NCBI RefSeq assembly: GCF_013116825.1
Contig: NZ_JABFNS010000092.1
Location: forward strand, 1 to 38,086
DNA from: Myxococcus xanthus
GTDB taxonomy: Bacteria; Myxococcota; Myxococcia; Myxococcales; Myxococcaceae
Direction: 5' to 3'
Length of the DNA: 38,086 nucleotides
Below, piece after piece: positions 1 to 9,444 of this stretch (its first letter is position 1; each line of letters starts with the position of its first letter). The position numbers were made by a program, and so were the translations under genes. The notes under the pieces are model-generated. The model ran no database searches and was not told the origin of the DNA. It saw only the letters and a program-made list of their open reading frames with translations.

Positions 1-345
1 CCCCCGCACCCCTCCGCTCACCGTCCCCCTGCTCCCATGCCTGTCCGAGCTGCGACGGGTCAACCTGGCCCGCCTTTCCGCGAAAGGCCCTACCAAACGC
101 CTTCCGCTTCAGCGCTGCCGTCAGACAACCGGCACCGCACAGGTAGGCGCCCCGTCCTGGCAGCCGCCTCTTCCTGTCCACCTCGATGGCGCCTCCGGGC
201 CCTATCACGAATCGGGTCAGTTCCGCCTGTAGTCGCCGCGAACCGCATCCGACGCACGTCCGGACCGGACCTGACCCCGCGTTCTGAACTTCCGGCCTGG
301 GCCGGCCAGCCGGGCGCCGCACGTCCCCTCCCTTGCTCGCTTAGC
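1..345. other. Intergenic stretch downstream of nusA
   Basis: No gene is supported here. The open frames that cross it have no recognisable domain and continue antisense into nusA. One small perfect hairpin is visible at 72-88 (GCCTTTC, loop CGC, GAAAGGC) with no T-run after it on either strand, so it is not a convincing terminator. In most bacteria infB follows nusA, so on the minus strand infB probably begins just off the left edge. That is inference from conserved gene order. Confidence 0.5.
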
Positions 346-2046
<1,701 letters not shown>

Positions 2047-2108
2047 GGTCTTCTCCTAAAAGGGTCCACGGGCGCCCTCGCGCGGAGGGGCACCCTGTAT
2101 GTCGACGT

Positions 2109-2594
2109 CTAGAACTGGAACTCCAGGTTCGCCTTGGCGATGTCCTTGAAGAGGATGTGGAAGGTTCCGGCCCCTTCCACCTCCACCGAGATTCCGTCGC
2201 CTGCCACCTCGGTCAGCGTTCCGGTGAAGTTCTTGCGCGGGGGCTCTCCCACCGGGCCGAACGTCTTCACCTTCACCTGCTGTCCCTTCACCCGCTCGAA
2301 GTGCGCCGGCTTCCTCAGCGGACGGTCCACTCCGGGGCTGGAAACCTCCAGGCTGTACTCGTGGGGGATGAAGTCCTCCACGTCGAGCGACGGGTCCACC
2401 GCGCGCGACACCTGGGTGCACTCGTCCAGCCCTACGCGGCCACCCGGCTTGTCGATGAACAACCGGAGCACCCAGCCCTCGCGCTCCCGGAGGAATTCCA
2501 GGTCCACGAGCTCCAGGCCTTCACCCGCGACAATGGGCTCGAGCAGGGCCAAGGCCCGCTCCTCCACCGTCTGCTTGAGGTTCTTCTCCGACAT
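2109..2594 (-). CDS. rimP: Ribosome maturation factor RimP
   Basis: RimP assists maturation of the 30S subunit. The 161-residue product starting MSEKNLKQTVEERALALLEP fits the family from its first helix. The VDLEFLREREGWVLRLFIDK stretch and the S-P-G-V-D-R-P-L motif typical of RimP (about residues 84-91) are present, followed by an SH3-like C-terminal barrel. A longer in-frame reading begins at 2690, but the extra 32 residues match nothing in the family and overlap the hairpin leader, so the ATG at 2594 is preferred. A weak GGAGA lies about 14 nt upstream. It is the first gene of the rimP-nusA operon and is possibly controlled through the structured leader at 2613-2654. Confidence 0.94.
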   Translation of the reverse strand: MSEKNLKQTVEERALALLEPIVAGEGLELVDLEFLREREGWVLRLFIDKPGGRVGLDECTQVSRAVDPSLDVEDFIPHEYSLEVSSPGVDRPLRKPAHFERVKGQQVKVKTFGPVGEPPRKNFTGTLTEVAGDGISVEVEGAGTFHILFKDIAKANLEFQF

Positions 2595-2612
2595 AAGCGG
2601 GAAACCAGTCTC

Positions 2613-2654
2613 CAAAAACACGAAAAGCGGGCACGCGGCCCACTTTTCGAAGTG
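2613..2654 (-). promoter_or_regulatory. Structured leader upstream of rimP, attenuator-like
   Basis: Reading the minus strand toward rimP there are two adjacent small hairpins: CACTT-CGAA-AAGTG (2641-2654) and GGGC-CGCGT-GCCC (2629-2641). They are followed by a T-rich run (CTTTTCGTGTTTTT) ending about 20 nt before the rimP start. Hairpin plus T-run in front of the nusA operon resembles an attenuator. The stems are only 5 and 4 bp, so this is tentative. Confidence 0.35.
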
Positions 2655-2790
2655 CTTCATCGAAAAATGTCGGGGGCGTCCGTAGCACACGCCCCGTCGG
2701 GGTGTAAAGGAAGGACGCGCCCTCCTGCTCCGGGTGAAACGCGCCCGGCAGGGCGAGGAATTCCCAGGGGTTCCGAGGCCCCATGGGGGT

Positions 2791-2796
2791 TATAAC
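2791..2796 (+). promoter_or_regulatory. Possible -10 element placing +1 at the ATG (leaderless candidate)
   Basis: TATAAC at 2791-2796 is a 5/6 match to the sigma-70 -10 box in very GC-rich DNA. The usual +1, 6-7 nt downstream, would fall on the ATG at 2803. No good -35 is seen (GGGTTC at 17-nt spacing), and the only purine-rich stretch (GGGGG, 2785-2789) is far from the start. Confidence 0.4.
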
Positions 2797-2802
2797 GCGC
2801 CC

Positions 2803-3606
2803 ATGCACCTCATCGCCGCCGCGCAGATGGTGTCCACCGCCGACAAGGCCCATAACCTGGAAGCCGCGACCCGGCTCGTCCGGCGCGCCGCCGCACTGGG
2901 TGCCCGGCTGGTGGGCCTCCCCGAGAACTTCTCCTGGATGGGGCCGGAGCCCGAGCGGCCGGACGCCGCCGAGGGGCTCGACGGTCCGACGCTGGCCCGG
3001 ATGGCCAGCCTGGCCCGGGAGCTGAAGGTGACGCTACTGGCCGGCAGCGTGCTGGAGACGGGCGCGCCAGGTGGGCGCCTCTACAACACCAGCGTCCTCT
3101 TCGGCCCCGGCGGCGAGCGGCTGGCCGTGTACCGGAAAATCCACCTCTTCGACGTCGAGGTGGGAGATGGTGCGACCTATCAGGAGTCCGCGGCGGTGGC
3201 GCCGGGGACGGAGGTGATCTCCGCGGAGACGGAGGTCGGCCGGCTGGGGCTGTCCGTCTGCTACGACCTGCGATTCCCCGAACTGTACCGGCGGCTGTCC
3301 CGCGAAGGCGCCACGCTGCTGGCCGTCCCGGCGGCCTTCACCCTCATGACGGGCAAGGACCACTGGGAAGTGCTCCTGCGAGCCCGCGCCATCGAGAACC
3401 AGGCGTACGTGCTGGCGCCCGCGCAGGGAGGACGGCACTCCGCCAACCGCGTCACCTATGGCCACGCCCTGGTGGTGGACCCGTGGGGCCTGGTGACGGC
3501 GCGGGCCTCCGAGGGCGAAGGGCTGGCGCTGGCGCCGGTGGACCCGGAGCTGCAAGCACGCATCCGCCGCAACCTCCCCTGCCTGGAGCACCGCCGTTTG
3601 GACTAG
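2803..3606 (+). CDS. Carbon-nitrogen hydrolase, nitrilase superfamily (Nit1/Nit2-like amidase)
   Basis: The 267-residue protein has the nitrilase-superfamily Glu-Lys-Cys triad: E41 in LPENFSWMG, K112 in YRKIHLFDV and C153 in SVCYDLRFPELYRR. The YRKIHLFDV and CYDLRFPE blocks are those of the Nit1/NIT2 branch, whose members hydrolyse deaminated glutathione or omega-amides such as alpha-ketoglutaramate. The cytosolic metabolite-repair role is inferred from that branch. An in-frame upstream ATG at 2734 would add 23 unrelated residues. The ATG at 2803 starts exactly where the family does (MHLIAAAQMVS). It is the first gene of a plus-strand run that continues to 8885, 71 nt ahead of the FecR lipoprotein. 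Confidence 0.9.
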   Translation: MHLIAAAQMVSTADKAHNLEAATRLVRRAAALGARLVGLPENFSWMGPEPERPDAAEGLDGPTLARMASLARELKVTLLAGSVLETGAPGGRLYNTSVLFGPGGERLAVYRKIHLFDVEVGDGATYQESAAVAPGTEVISAETEVGRLGLSVCYDLRFPELYRRLSREGATLLAVPAAFTLMTGKDHWEVLLRARAIENQAYVLAPAQGGRHSANRVTYGHALVVDPWGLVTARASEGEGLALAPVDPELQARIRRNLPCLEHRRLD

Positions 3607-3677
3607 CGTGCGTGTCCCCAGGCCCGCCCCTCTCGGGTCCACCTTCGATAGACTTCGGGTCCCCCGGAACTCCTCTC

Positions 3678-4154
3678 GTGAACGGACGACGCTGGTCTCC
3701 CATGTTGCTTGCGCTCGCGCTTTCGGCACTCCCCGCCGGCTGCACCGCCGATGAGCGTCCGTCCGCGCCCGACGCGGCAACGCCTCCCACGGTGGCCACG
3801 CACCGCGCACACCTGCGAGCCATGAAGGGCGGCGTCCAAATCAAGCGCGCCACGGCCGACGAGTGGAGCCCCGCCCGGGAAGGCCAGCCGCTCTACGAGA
3901 ATGACAAGGTCCGCACCGAGGCGGGCGCCGGCACCGACATCGTCTTCGCCGCCAATGGCAGCACGGTGCACCTCACCGGGGACTCGCTCATCAGCATCGC
4001 GGAGACGCGCACCCGCCCCGGCCAGCAGCGCACGGACCTCACCGTGTTGAGAGGCCGCATCGACGCGGAGCTGGAGAAGCCCGCCACCCAGTCCCTGTCC
4101 GTCACCACGCCGTCCGCCACCATCCAGGCGGGAAGGGAGATTGTCTTCCAATGA
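3678..4154 (+). CDS. FecR-domain lipoprotein
   Basis: A 158-residue secreted protein read from the GTG at 3678. It has a positive N-terminus (NGRRW), a short hydrophobic run and a lipobox ending LPAGC, so it should be a lipoprotein. The ATG at 3702 would leave too short an n-region. The rest is a FecR-like beta domain: a 'GGVQIKR...W.PAREGQPLYENDKVRTEAGAG' opening, then the alternating 'ADIVFA.NGSTVHLTGDSLISI' pattern and a closing repeat ending at the C-terminus. FecR domains usually sit in anti-sigma regulators or in periplasmic sensory and structural proteins. No sigma factor is adjacent here, so a structural or ligand-binding periplasmic role is more likely. Its stop overlaps the start of the LysM gene (ATGA), implying translational coupling. 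Confidence 0.75.
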   Translation: MNGRRWSPMLLALALSALPAGCTADERPSAPDAATPPTVATHRAHLRAMKGGVQIKRATADEWSPAREGQPLYENDKVRTEAGAGTDIVFAANGSTVHLTGDSLISIAETRTRPGQQRTDLTVLRGRIDAELEKPATQSLSVTTPSATIQAGREIVFQ

Positions 4155-5047
4155 AGGCGGCGCTCCTCCTCCTCACATGGCTGGGCACGACGCCCCCGGG
4201 CACCGTGGTGGTGGGCCCCAACGAATCCCTGCGCCAGGTGGCCCAGCGCACCCTGGGCGACGCGCGCGCCGCGGGGGAGCTGCGCGCACTCAACGGACTT
4301 TCCTCGGACGACGTGGCGGCGGGGACCCGGCTGAAGGTGCCCGGCCACGAGCGCGTGCTGGCGCAGAAGGCCCTGGAGACGGCGCGCACACTGGTGGCCA
4401 GTTCGAAGGATGCGAGCGTCCCCCCAGCGGCATCCTCCCGGCTGAAGGTCGCGGAATCCCATTTCCGCGAGGCGCGCTACACACAGGCGGCCTCGGAGGC
4501 CAATGCCGTGGGGAAGCTGGTGGCGGCGGAGCGCTCGCCGCAGTCCTCCGCGTTCTCCGTGGAAGTGGGCGACGGCGACAGCACCACCGTCACCGTGAAG
4601 CACGGCCCGCCGGTCCGCGTGGAGGCCGAGGGCGTCACCCAGCCCGTCGCCAAGGGTGAATCCATCCGCGTGGAGAAGGGCCATCCGCCCCCCGCGCCCC
4701 ATCCGCCGCTGGTGGCGCCCAGCCCCGCGAAACCGGAGGACTCCGCGCGACTGAAACGGCGCCCCGACCGGGACGGGCACCTGGGCCCGGTGAAGCTGAC
4801 CTGGGAGGCTGTACGGGGCGCGGAACGTTATGAAGTGGAAGTGTCGCGCGCGCAGGAGCAACGCGCCGTCTTCACGCAGACAGTCACCAGCCTGGAAGCG
4901 AAGCTGCCGGTGCTACCCGCGGGAAGCTACCGGTGGACGGTGCGCGCGGTGGGACCCGCGGGCCCGTCCGAGCCCAGCGCGCCCAGGCACTTCGAGCTGG
5001 TGTCCGAGCGCCTCAAACTCGAAGTGAAGAAGGGCCAGTGGCAGTAA
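4151..5047 (+). CDS. LysM-domain exported protein with C-terminal beta-sandwich
   Basis: The 298-residue protein begins with a short signal-like sequence (MKAALLLLTWLGTTPPG) followed at once by a LysM domain (about 19-64: VVVGPNESLRQVAQRTLGDA...LRALNGLSSDD...GTRLKVPG), the peptidoglycan/GlcNAc-binding fold. A helical Ala-rich segment (about 68-128) follows, then a FecR-like strand region with a Pro-rich linker (about 178-197), and a fibronectin-III-like C-terminal unit (about 216-285; VKLTWEAVRGAERYEVEVSR and YRWTVRAVGPAGPSEPSAPR). No lipobox is obvious. It overlaps the FecR lipoprotein by 4 nt and precedes the HD-GYP gene by 19 nt, so the three may be one envelope-linked unit. Function is unknown. 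Confidence 0.72.
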   Translation: MKAALLLLTWLGTTPPGTVVVGPNESLRQVAQRTLGDARAAGELRALNGLSSDDVAAGTRLKVPGHERVLAQKALETARTLVASSKDASVPPAASSRLKVAESHFREARYTQAASEANAVGKLVAAERSPQSSAFSVEVGDGDSTTVTVKHGPPVRVEAEGVTQPVAKGESIRVEKGHPPPAPHPPLVAPSPAKPEDSARLKRRPDRDGHLGPVKLTWEAVRGAERYEVEVSRAQEQRAVFTQTVTSLEAKLPVLPAGSYRWTVRAVGPAGPSEPSAPRHFELVSERLKLEVKKGQWQ

Positions 5048-5066
5048 CCCCTGGAGGAGCCACGCC

Positions 5067-6773
5067 GTGCGCCTGTTCAAAGCCATCCTCCTGTTGATGC
5101 TGGTGGTGGGCGTCGTCCCCACGCTGATGGTGGGGTGGCTCTCCGTCTCCCACACCCGGGAGCTCCTGGTGCGCGACGCCCAGGAACTGGCACAGGAGCG
5201 CGTGAAGCAACTGCGCCTCAAGGCCGAAATCTTCCTCGGCGAGCCCACCGACGCGGTGCTGGGCCTGGCCCGCGTGCCCGGCTTCTTCGGACTGCCCTTG
5301 GAAGCGCAGCAGACGCACCTGGCCTCGGTGCTCAACCAGCGGCGCGATGTGCTGGCGCTCACCGTGTTCGACGCCAACCGCCAGCGGCTGCCGGGACTCC
5401 AGGCCTTCTCCAAGCACGACGTTCCGCCCACCGCGCTGGCTGGCCATGAGGAGCGCGCGCGGGCGCTGCTCGAGAACATGGAGGGCGTGCGCTACGCGGA
5501 CGTGGTGAAGGACCCGCAGGGCAGCGAGCCGGTGCTGACGCTGGCCTTCCCCCTGGGCGAGCCCGTCCGGGGATACATCGCGGCGGACCTGTCCCTCGCC
5601 GACCTGCGGAAGATGCTGGAGCAGGAGCGCGTGGGCAGCACCGGCTTCGCCTATCTGGCGGACCGGCACGGGCACCTCGTGGCGGGCGGTGGCGGCGTCG
5701 CCGGCCTGGGCGAGGACGTGGCGCAGCGCGGCCCGGTGGCGCACCTGCTGAAGCAGTTGGTGGGCAAGCCGGACATGGAGCTGTTCCACGTCGGCAACTT
5801 CGGCGAGGGCCGGGACGCGGTGGTGGCCGCGTACACGGTGCTCCCCGAGACGGGCTGGGCCATCGTCTCCGAACAACCCGTGGAGCACGCCTACCGCCAG
5901 GTGGACACCATGGAGCAGCGCATCCTCCTGGGTCTGGGGGCGGCCATCCTGGTGGCGGTGGTGCTGGCGGCGCTCTTCTCGCGGAACCTCACCCGGCCAC
6001 TCAAGGGATTCATCAGCGGCGCGCTGGAGCTGGCGCACGGCAAGTTCGGCGTCGAGGTGAACATCCAGCAGAAGAACGAGCTGGGCGAGCTGGCGCAGAC
6101 GTTCAACTACATGAGCAAGCAGTTGCTCGCGTACGACATGGAGAACCGCGGCCTCTACGAGAGCCTGGAGAAGGGCTATCTGGAGACCATCGTCGCGCTG
6201 GCGAACTCCATCGATTCGAAGGACGCGTATACCCGCGGCCACAGCCAGCGCGTGGGCGACGTCTCCGTGCAGATTGGCCGGGAGCTGAACCTCACCGAGC
6301 GCGAGCTGCGGCAGCTCCAGTACGGCGGCATCCTCCACGACATCGGGAAGATTGGCATCGTCGAGTCCATCCTCTGCAAGCAGACGAAGCTCACGGACCA
6401 GGAGATGGACATCATGCGCGAGCACCCCACCATCGGTGACGCCATCATCGGCCCGGTGAGCTTCCTGGGCGCGGTGCGCGCGTGCGTCCGCCATCACCAT
6501 GAGCGCTGGGACGGCACCGGCTACCCGGACAAGCTCAAGGGCGAGGACATCCCCCTGCTGGCCCGCATCGTCGCGTGCGCGGACACCTTCGACGCCTGCA
6601 CCTCCACCCGCCCGTACCAGAAGGCCATGCCGCTGGAGAAGGCGATGGAAATCCTCGACAACCTCTGCGGCGCCCAACTGGACCCGAAGGTCGTCCAGGC
6701 CCTGAAGCAGGTGCTGGCGAAGCAGGGTGTGCGGCTGGAGGGCCACCGGCTGCCCGTGAAGCTCGCCTCCTGA
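5067..6773 (+). CDS. Membrane sensor c-di-GMP phosphodiesterase: Cache-like / HAMP / HD-GYP
   Basis: The 568-residue inner-membrane protein has TM1 (about 5-27), a periplasmic Cache-like sensor region (about 30-280), TM2 (about 286-306), a HAMP domain (about 307-360) and a C-terminal HD-GYP domain (about 375-555). Catalytic signatures are intact: H424-D425 in LHDIGKIG, H476-H477 in the RHHHERWDGTGYP block, and the GYP at 485-487. HD-GYP enzymes hydrolyse cyclic di-GMP to GMP (some act on other cyclic dinucleotides), so this should lower c-di-GMP in response to an extracytoplasmic cue. Translation starts at the GTG at 5067, which has a strong GGAGGAG 7 nt upstream. Proximity to the FecR/LysM pair suggests a link to the envelope. 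Confidence 0.93.
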   Translation: MRLFKAILLLMLVVGVVPTLMVGWLSVSHTRELLVRDAQELAQERVKQLRLKAEIFLGEPTDAVLGLARVPGFFGLPLEAQQTHLASVLNQRRDVLALTVFDANRQRLPGLQAFSKHDVPPTALAGHEERARALLENMEGVRYADVVKDPQGSEPVLTLAFPLGEPVRGYIAADLSLADLRKMLEQERVGSTGFAYLADRHGHLVAGGGGVAGLGEDVAQRGPVAHLLKQLVGKPDMELFHVGNFGEGRDAVVAAYTVLPETGWAIVSEQPVEHAYRQVDTMEQRILLGLGAAILVAVVLAALFSRNLTRPLKGFISGALELAHGKFGVEVNIQQKNELGELAQTFNYMSKQLLAYDMENRGLYESLEKGYLETIVALANSIDSKDAYTRGHSQRVGDVSVQIGRELNLTERELRQLQYGGILHDIGKIGIVESILCKQTKLTDQEMDIMREHPTIGDAIIGPVSFLGAVRACVRHHHERWDGTGYPDKLKGEDIPLLARIVACADTFDACTSTRPYQKAMPLEKAMEILDNLCGAQLDPKVVQALKQVLAKQGVRLEGHRLPVKLAS

Positions 6774-6829
6774 CGGCCGAAGGATGGTAGGGAGGGCGCA
6801 AGACTGTTGAGACTCTGGAAGGTGAAACG

Positions 6830-7168
6830 TTGAGCTTCTGGGACCGAATCAAGCCCGCCCCCCAAGCCGTCACCGCGACGGACGCGCAGTTGTCCTCGGA
6901 TGGCGCGCGCCTGGACCTGACGTGGGATGACGGGGTGAAGACGGACGCCACCGCACAGGTGCTGCGCCAGCAGTGCCCCTGCGCCGCGTGCGTGGACGAA
7001 TGGACGAACAAGCGGACGCTGGACCCGTCGAAGGTCCCCGCCGACCTGCGCATCAAGCAGGTGCAGCCCGTGGGCAACTACGCGCTGGCCTTCAGCTTCA
7101 GCGACGGCCACACCACCGGCATCTATCCCTGGAAGCTGCTGCGCGACATCACCCAGCCCGCCGCCTGA
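6830..7168 (+). CDS. DUF971 (GBBH-like N-terminal) domain protein
   Basis: A 112-residue cytosolic protein with the DUF971 domain, the small fold also found at the N-terminus of gamma-butyrobetaine hydroxylase. Visible are the LDLTWDDG beta hairpin, the LRQQCPCAACVDEW cysteine cluster (CPCxxC) and the C-terminal GNYALAFSFSDGHTTGIYPW block. Stand-alone DUF971 proteins are often near iron-sulfur assembly factors of the Mrp/ApbC type, but none is present here. Translation begins at a TTG (6830-6832) preceded by GGAAGGTG, which decides the start. It lies 56 nt after the HD-GYP gene and 7 nt before the kinase gene. Confidence 0.85.
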   Translation: MSFWDRIKPAPQAVTATDAQLSSDGARLDLTWDDGVKTDATAQVLRQQCPCAACVDEWTNKRTLDPSKVPADLRIKQVQPVGNYALAFSFSDGHTTGIYPWKLLRDITQPAA

Positions 7169-7175
7169 GCGCCCC

Positions 7176-8885
7176 GTGAACGAACGCTACCGGCTCGTTC
7201 GTCCGCTGGCCTCTGGAGGCATGGCGGAGCTCTTCCTCGGCGTCGCGCGCGGCGCGGAGGGATTCGAGCGGCCGGTGGCCATCAAACGGGTGTTACCCCA
7301 CCTGGCTCGCGAGCCGGACATCGCGCGCATGTTCCTGGCCGAGGCCCGGCTGGCCACGCTGCTGCAACACCAGAACATCGCCACCGTCCATGACGTGGGC
7401 CAGGGCCCCGAAGGGCTCTTCCTGGTGATGGAGCTGGTGGACGGGTGGGATTTGGGCGTGCTGCTGCGCTCGGCCGCGCGCCGGGGCGTTCACTTCCCTC
7501 CGCACCTGGCCGCCTTCATCGTCCATCAGGCCCTGGCGGGGCTCGGCCATGCCTACCGGAAGGTGCATGACGGGCGGCCCGTGATGGTGGCCCACCGCGA
7601 CGTGTCGCCCTCCAATGTGCTGGTGTCTCGCGAGGGCGAGGTGAAGCTGACGGACTTCGGCATCGCGCGGATGGCAGGCCCGGCCCACACCGCGCCCGGC
7701 GTCTTCCGAGGGAAGGAGGCGTACACCGCGCCCGAGGTGCTGCAAGGCGCGCCCGCCACCGCCGCGAGCGACCAGTTCTCCCTGGGCATCGTGTTCTACG
7801 AGCTGCTCACCGGGCGGCATCCGTTCCACACCGCGCAGGACGCGAGCGCGGTGACCTACGCCATCCTGACGCGGACCGTGGAGCCACCGCAGGGCGTGCC
7901 CACACCCCTGGCGGGCGCCGTCATGCGCATGCTGGCGAGGGCGCCCCAGGAGCGCTTCCACTCGCCGGAGTCACTGGCCGAGGGCTTTGCCCGGTGGTTG
8001 GCCCAAGTCGGCGAGCCCGCGACGTCGCAGGCGCTGGCCGCGTTCCTTCGCGGGCTGGGATTGCCTCCACCCCTGAGTGAACAGGTAGCGGCTTCCAGGC
8101 GCCCCGTGACGCAGGCACAGGCTGACGCGGGTTCGCTGGCGATGGCCGTGCATGCGCCGTCGCCCGCCGAGGCCGCTGCGCCGGAAGAAGAGCCTCTCTC
8201 CCTGCCGGGCGGCGCGGCGCTCAGCGTCAGCGGGCGGATGGTGCATCGCTGCCATCGATGCAACCACGCGCTCTCCTCGCCCCAAGCGCGGTGCTCACAC
8301 TGCGCGATGTGGCCGGAGGCCTCCTCCGGCGCGGCGGCGACGCCTCGCACGCCCACCGCGCCGGGCGCCTTCGCTCCATCCGTGGGCCTCGAGCTCACCG
8401 CGCATCAGACGCTCGCGGAGAGTGTCCCCCAGACGCACGTCGCGCCGGGCGCGAAGAGCGTGCTCCAGACCGACGCCGCTGCACTGGAGCTGGCGGAGCG
8501 CCCGCCCTCGCCAGCCAGCGACTGGCCCGATGAGGCCGCCCTCCTCCGGCGCTCGCGCCGGAAACGGGCACTGGGACTGCTGCTCGTGGCGCTGTTGGTG
8601 GGCACCGGCATCTGGCTGTGGCCTCAGCGCTCCACCCTGCTCATTCGGGTGATGTCGGCGACGGGGCTCCGCCTGTCGGCCCCGATGCTGCGCATCGACA
8701 GCGACCCGCCGGGAGCCACCGTCTGGGTCCGAGACACGGAGCTGGGGACGACGCCGCTGCTGCTCGAGAACCGCTATCCCGCGGGACGCGTCCCCATCCA
8801 GGTCCGGCTCAAAGGCCACCGCACCTGGAAGGGGACGTTCTCCGGCGGCGAGGCCGCGCACATCGAGGCGAAGCTGAAGCGCTGA
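7176..8885 (+). CDS. Transmembrane Ser/Thr protein kinase with zinc-ribbon and PEGA domain
   Basis: A 569-residue eukaryotic-type protein kinase read from the GTG at 7176. The kinase domain (about 5-265) has the Gly loop LASGGMAELFLG, K37 (VAIKR), E56, the catalytic loop HRDVSPSNVL (D142, N147), DFG at 160-162 and an APE-like element (TAPEVL). HRDVSPSN in place of HRDLKPEN is common in myxobacterial kinases. After the kinase comes a disordered region holding two CxxC knuckles (about 360-378, CHRC and CSHC), probably a zinc ribbon. A single TM (about 466-485) and a PEGA domain (about 505-565, DSDPPGATVWVRDTELGTTP) follow, the last presumably periplasmic. The key residues look intact. The substrate is unknown; a candidate phosphatase is the PP2C at 23995. 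It ends 7 nt from the convergent sspB-like stop. Confidence 0.93.
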   Translation: MNERYRLVRPLASGGMAELFLGVARGAEGFERPVAIKRVLPHLAREPDIARMFLAEARLATLLQHQNIATVHDVGQGPEGLFLVMELVDGWDLGVLLRSAARRGVHFPPHLAAFIVHQALAGLGHAYRKVHDGRPVMVAHRDVSPSNVLVSREGEVKLTDFGIARMAGPAHTAPGVFRGKEAYTAPEVLQGAPATAASDQFSLGIVFYELLTGRHPFHTAQDASAVTYAILTRTVEPPQGVPTPLAGAVMRMLARAPQERFHSPESLAEGFARWLAQVGEPATSQALAAFLRGLGLPPPLSEQVAASRRPVTQAQADAGSLAMAVHAPSPAEAAAPEEEPLSLPGGAALSVSGRMVHRCHRCNHALSSPQARCSHCAMWPEASSGAAATPRTPTAPGAFAPSVGLELTAHQTLAESVPQTHVAPGAKSVLQTDAAALELAERPPSPASDWPDEAALLRRSRRKRALGLLLVALLVGTGIWLWPQRSTLLIRVMSATGLRLSAPMLRIDSDPPGATVWVRDTELGTTPLLLENRYPAGRVPIQVRLKGHRTWKGTFSGGEAAHIEAKLKR

Positions 8886-8892
8886 ACGCGCC

Positions 8893-9411
8893 TCACTTCA
8901 CCAGGCGCAGATGGCCACGACGCGGCGGCGGCTCTTCCGGCGGTCCGTCCGCGGGCGGAACATCGGCGGGCGGCTCATCCCGCCGCTCGCCCTGCACTTC
9001 CCGGAGGAAGGTGCGCGGACGCTCCGCGGCCACCGGCACGGGAGCGACGGGCAAGGGCTGCGCCGGACGTGACGCGGCCGGCTGCTGGAGCAACTCCGGC
9101 GGCATGTCCTCCGGGTACATCCAGAACTCCTTCGTCACGTGGCTGGCGATGGCGAACAACGCCGACCACGGCACCGCGATGGTGAAGCGCGAGCCAGAGA
9201 AGCTCAGCGTGGAGCGCACGCCCCACTCGCCCACGGTGAGGTCCGGTGGGTCGAACCGGTACGAGAGATTGAGGCGCAGGTGCGCCTCCGTCTTGACGGA
9301 GGCTGGGACGAGCACGCCCGGACGACGCGCGTCCAGGTGAATCATCACCATGCCCTGGTCGAGCGCGGCCAGCAGCCGCTCCTTCTTGTCGAGAACCTTC
9401 TTGTCGTCCAT
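8893..9411 (-). CDS. sspB: SspB-like ClpXP protease specificity adaptor
   Basis: The 172-residue protein matches the SspB fold in its first ~110 residues: MVMIHLDARRPGVLVPASV, the LRLNLSYRFDPPDLTVGEWG block, LSFSGSRFTIAVPWSALFAI. It then has a long Pro/Glu-rich linker and ends in RRGHLRLVK. E. coli SspB likewise has a globular tag-binding domain, a flexible linker and a C-terminal ClpX-docking tail ending LRVVK, so fold, linker and tail all agree. SspB tethers ssrA-tagged proteins to ClpXP for degradation. It lies 33 nt downstream of smpB on the same strand, which puts the tagging cofactor and the delivery adaptor in one operon. The tail comparison is from memory. Confidence 0.85.
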   Translation of the reverse strand: MDDKKVLDKKERLLAALDQGMVMIHLDARRPGVLVPASVKTEAHLRLNLSYRFDPPDLTVGEWGVRSTLSFSGSRFTIAVPWSALFAIASHVTKEFWMYPEDMPPELLQQPAASRPAQPLPVAPVPVAAERPRTFLREVQGERRDEPPADVPPADGPPEEPPPRRGHLRLVK

Positions 9412-9444
9412 CGGTGTCCGGCGAAAGAACTTCGGGCGCCCCTC

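Noticed and set aside
72..88. 17-bp palindrome as nusA terminator
   Set aside because: No T-run follows on the minus strand and it lies about 260 nt past the nusA stop; too weak to call.
5013..6746. 577-residue open frame on the minus strand
   Set aside because: Antisense to the HD-GYP gene whose catalytic motifs are intact; shadow of high-GC codon use.
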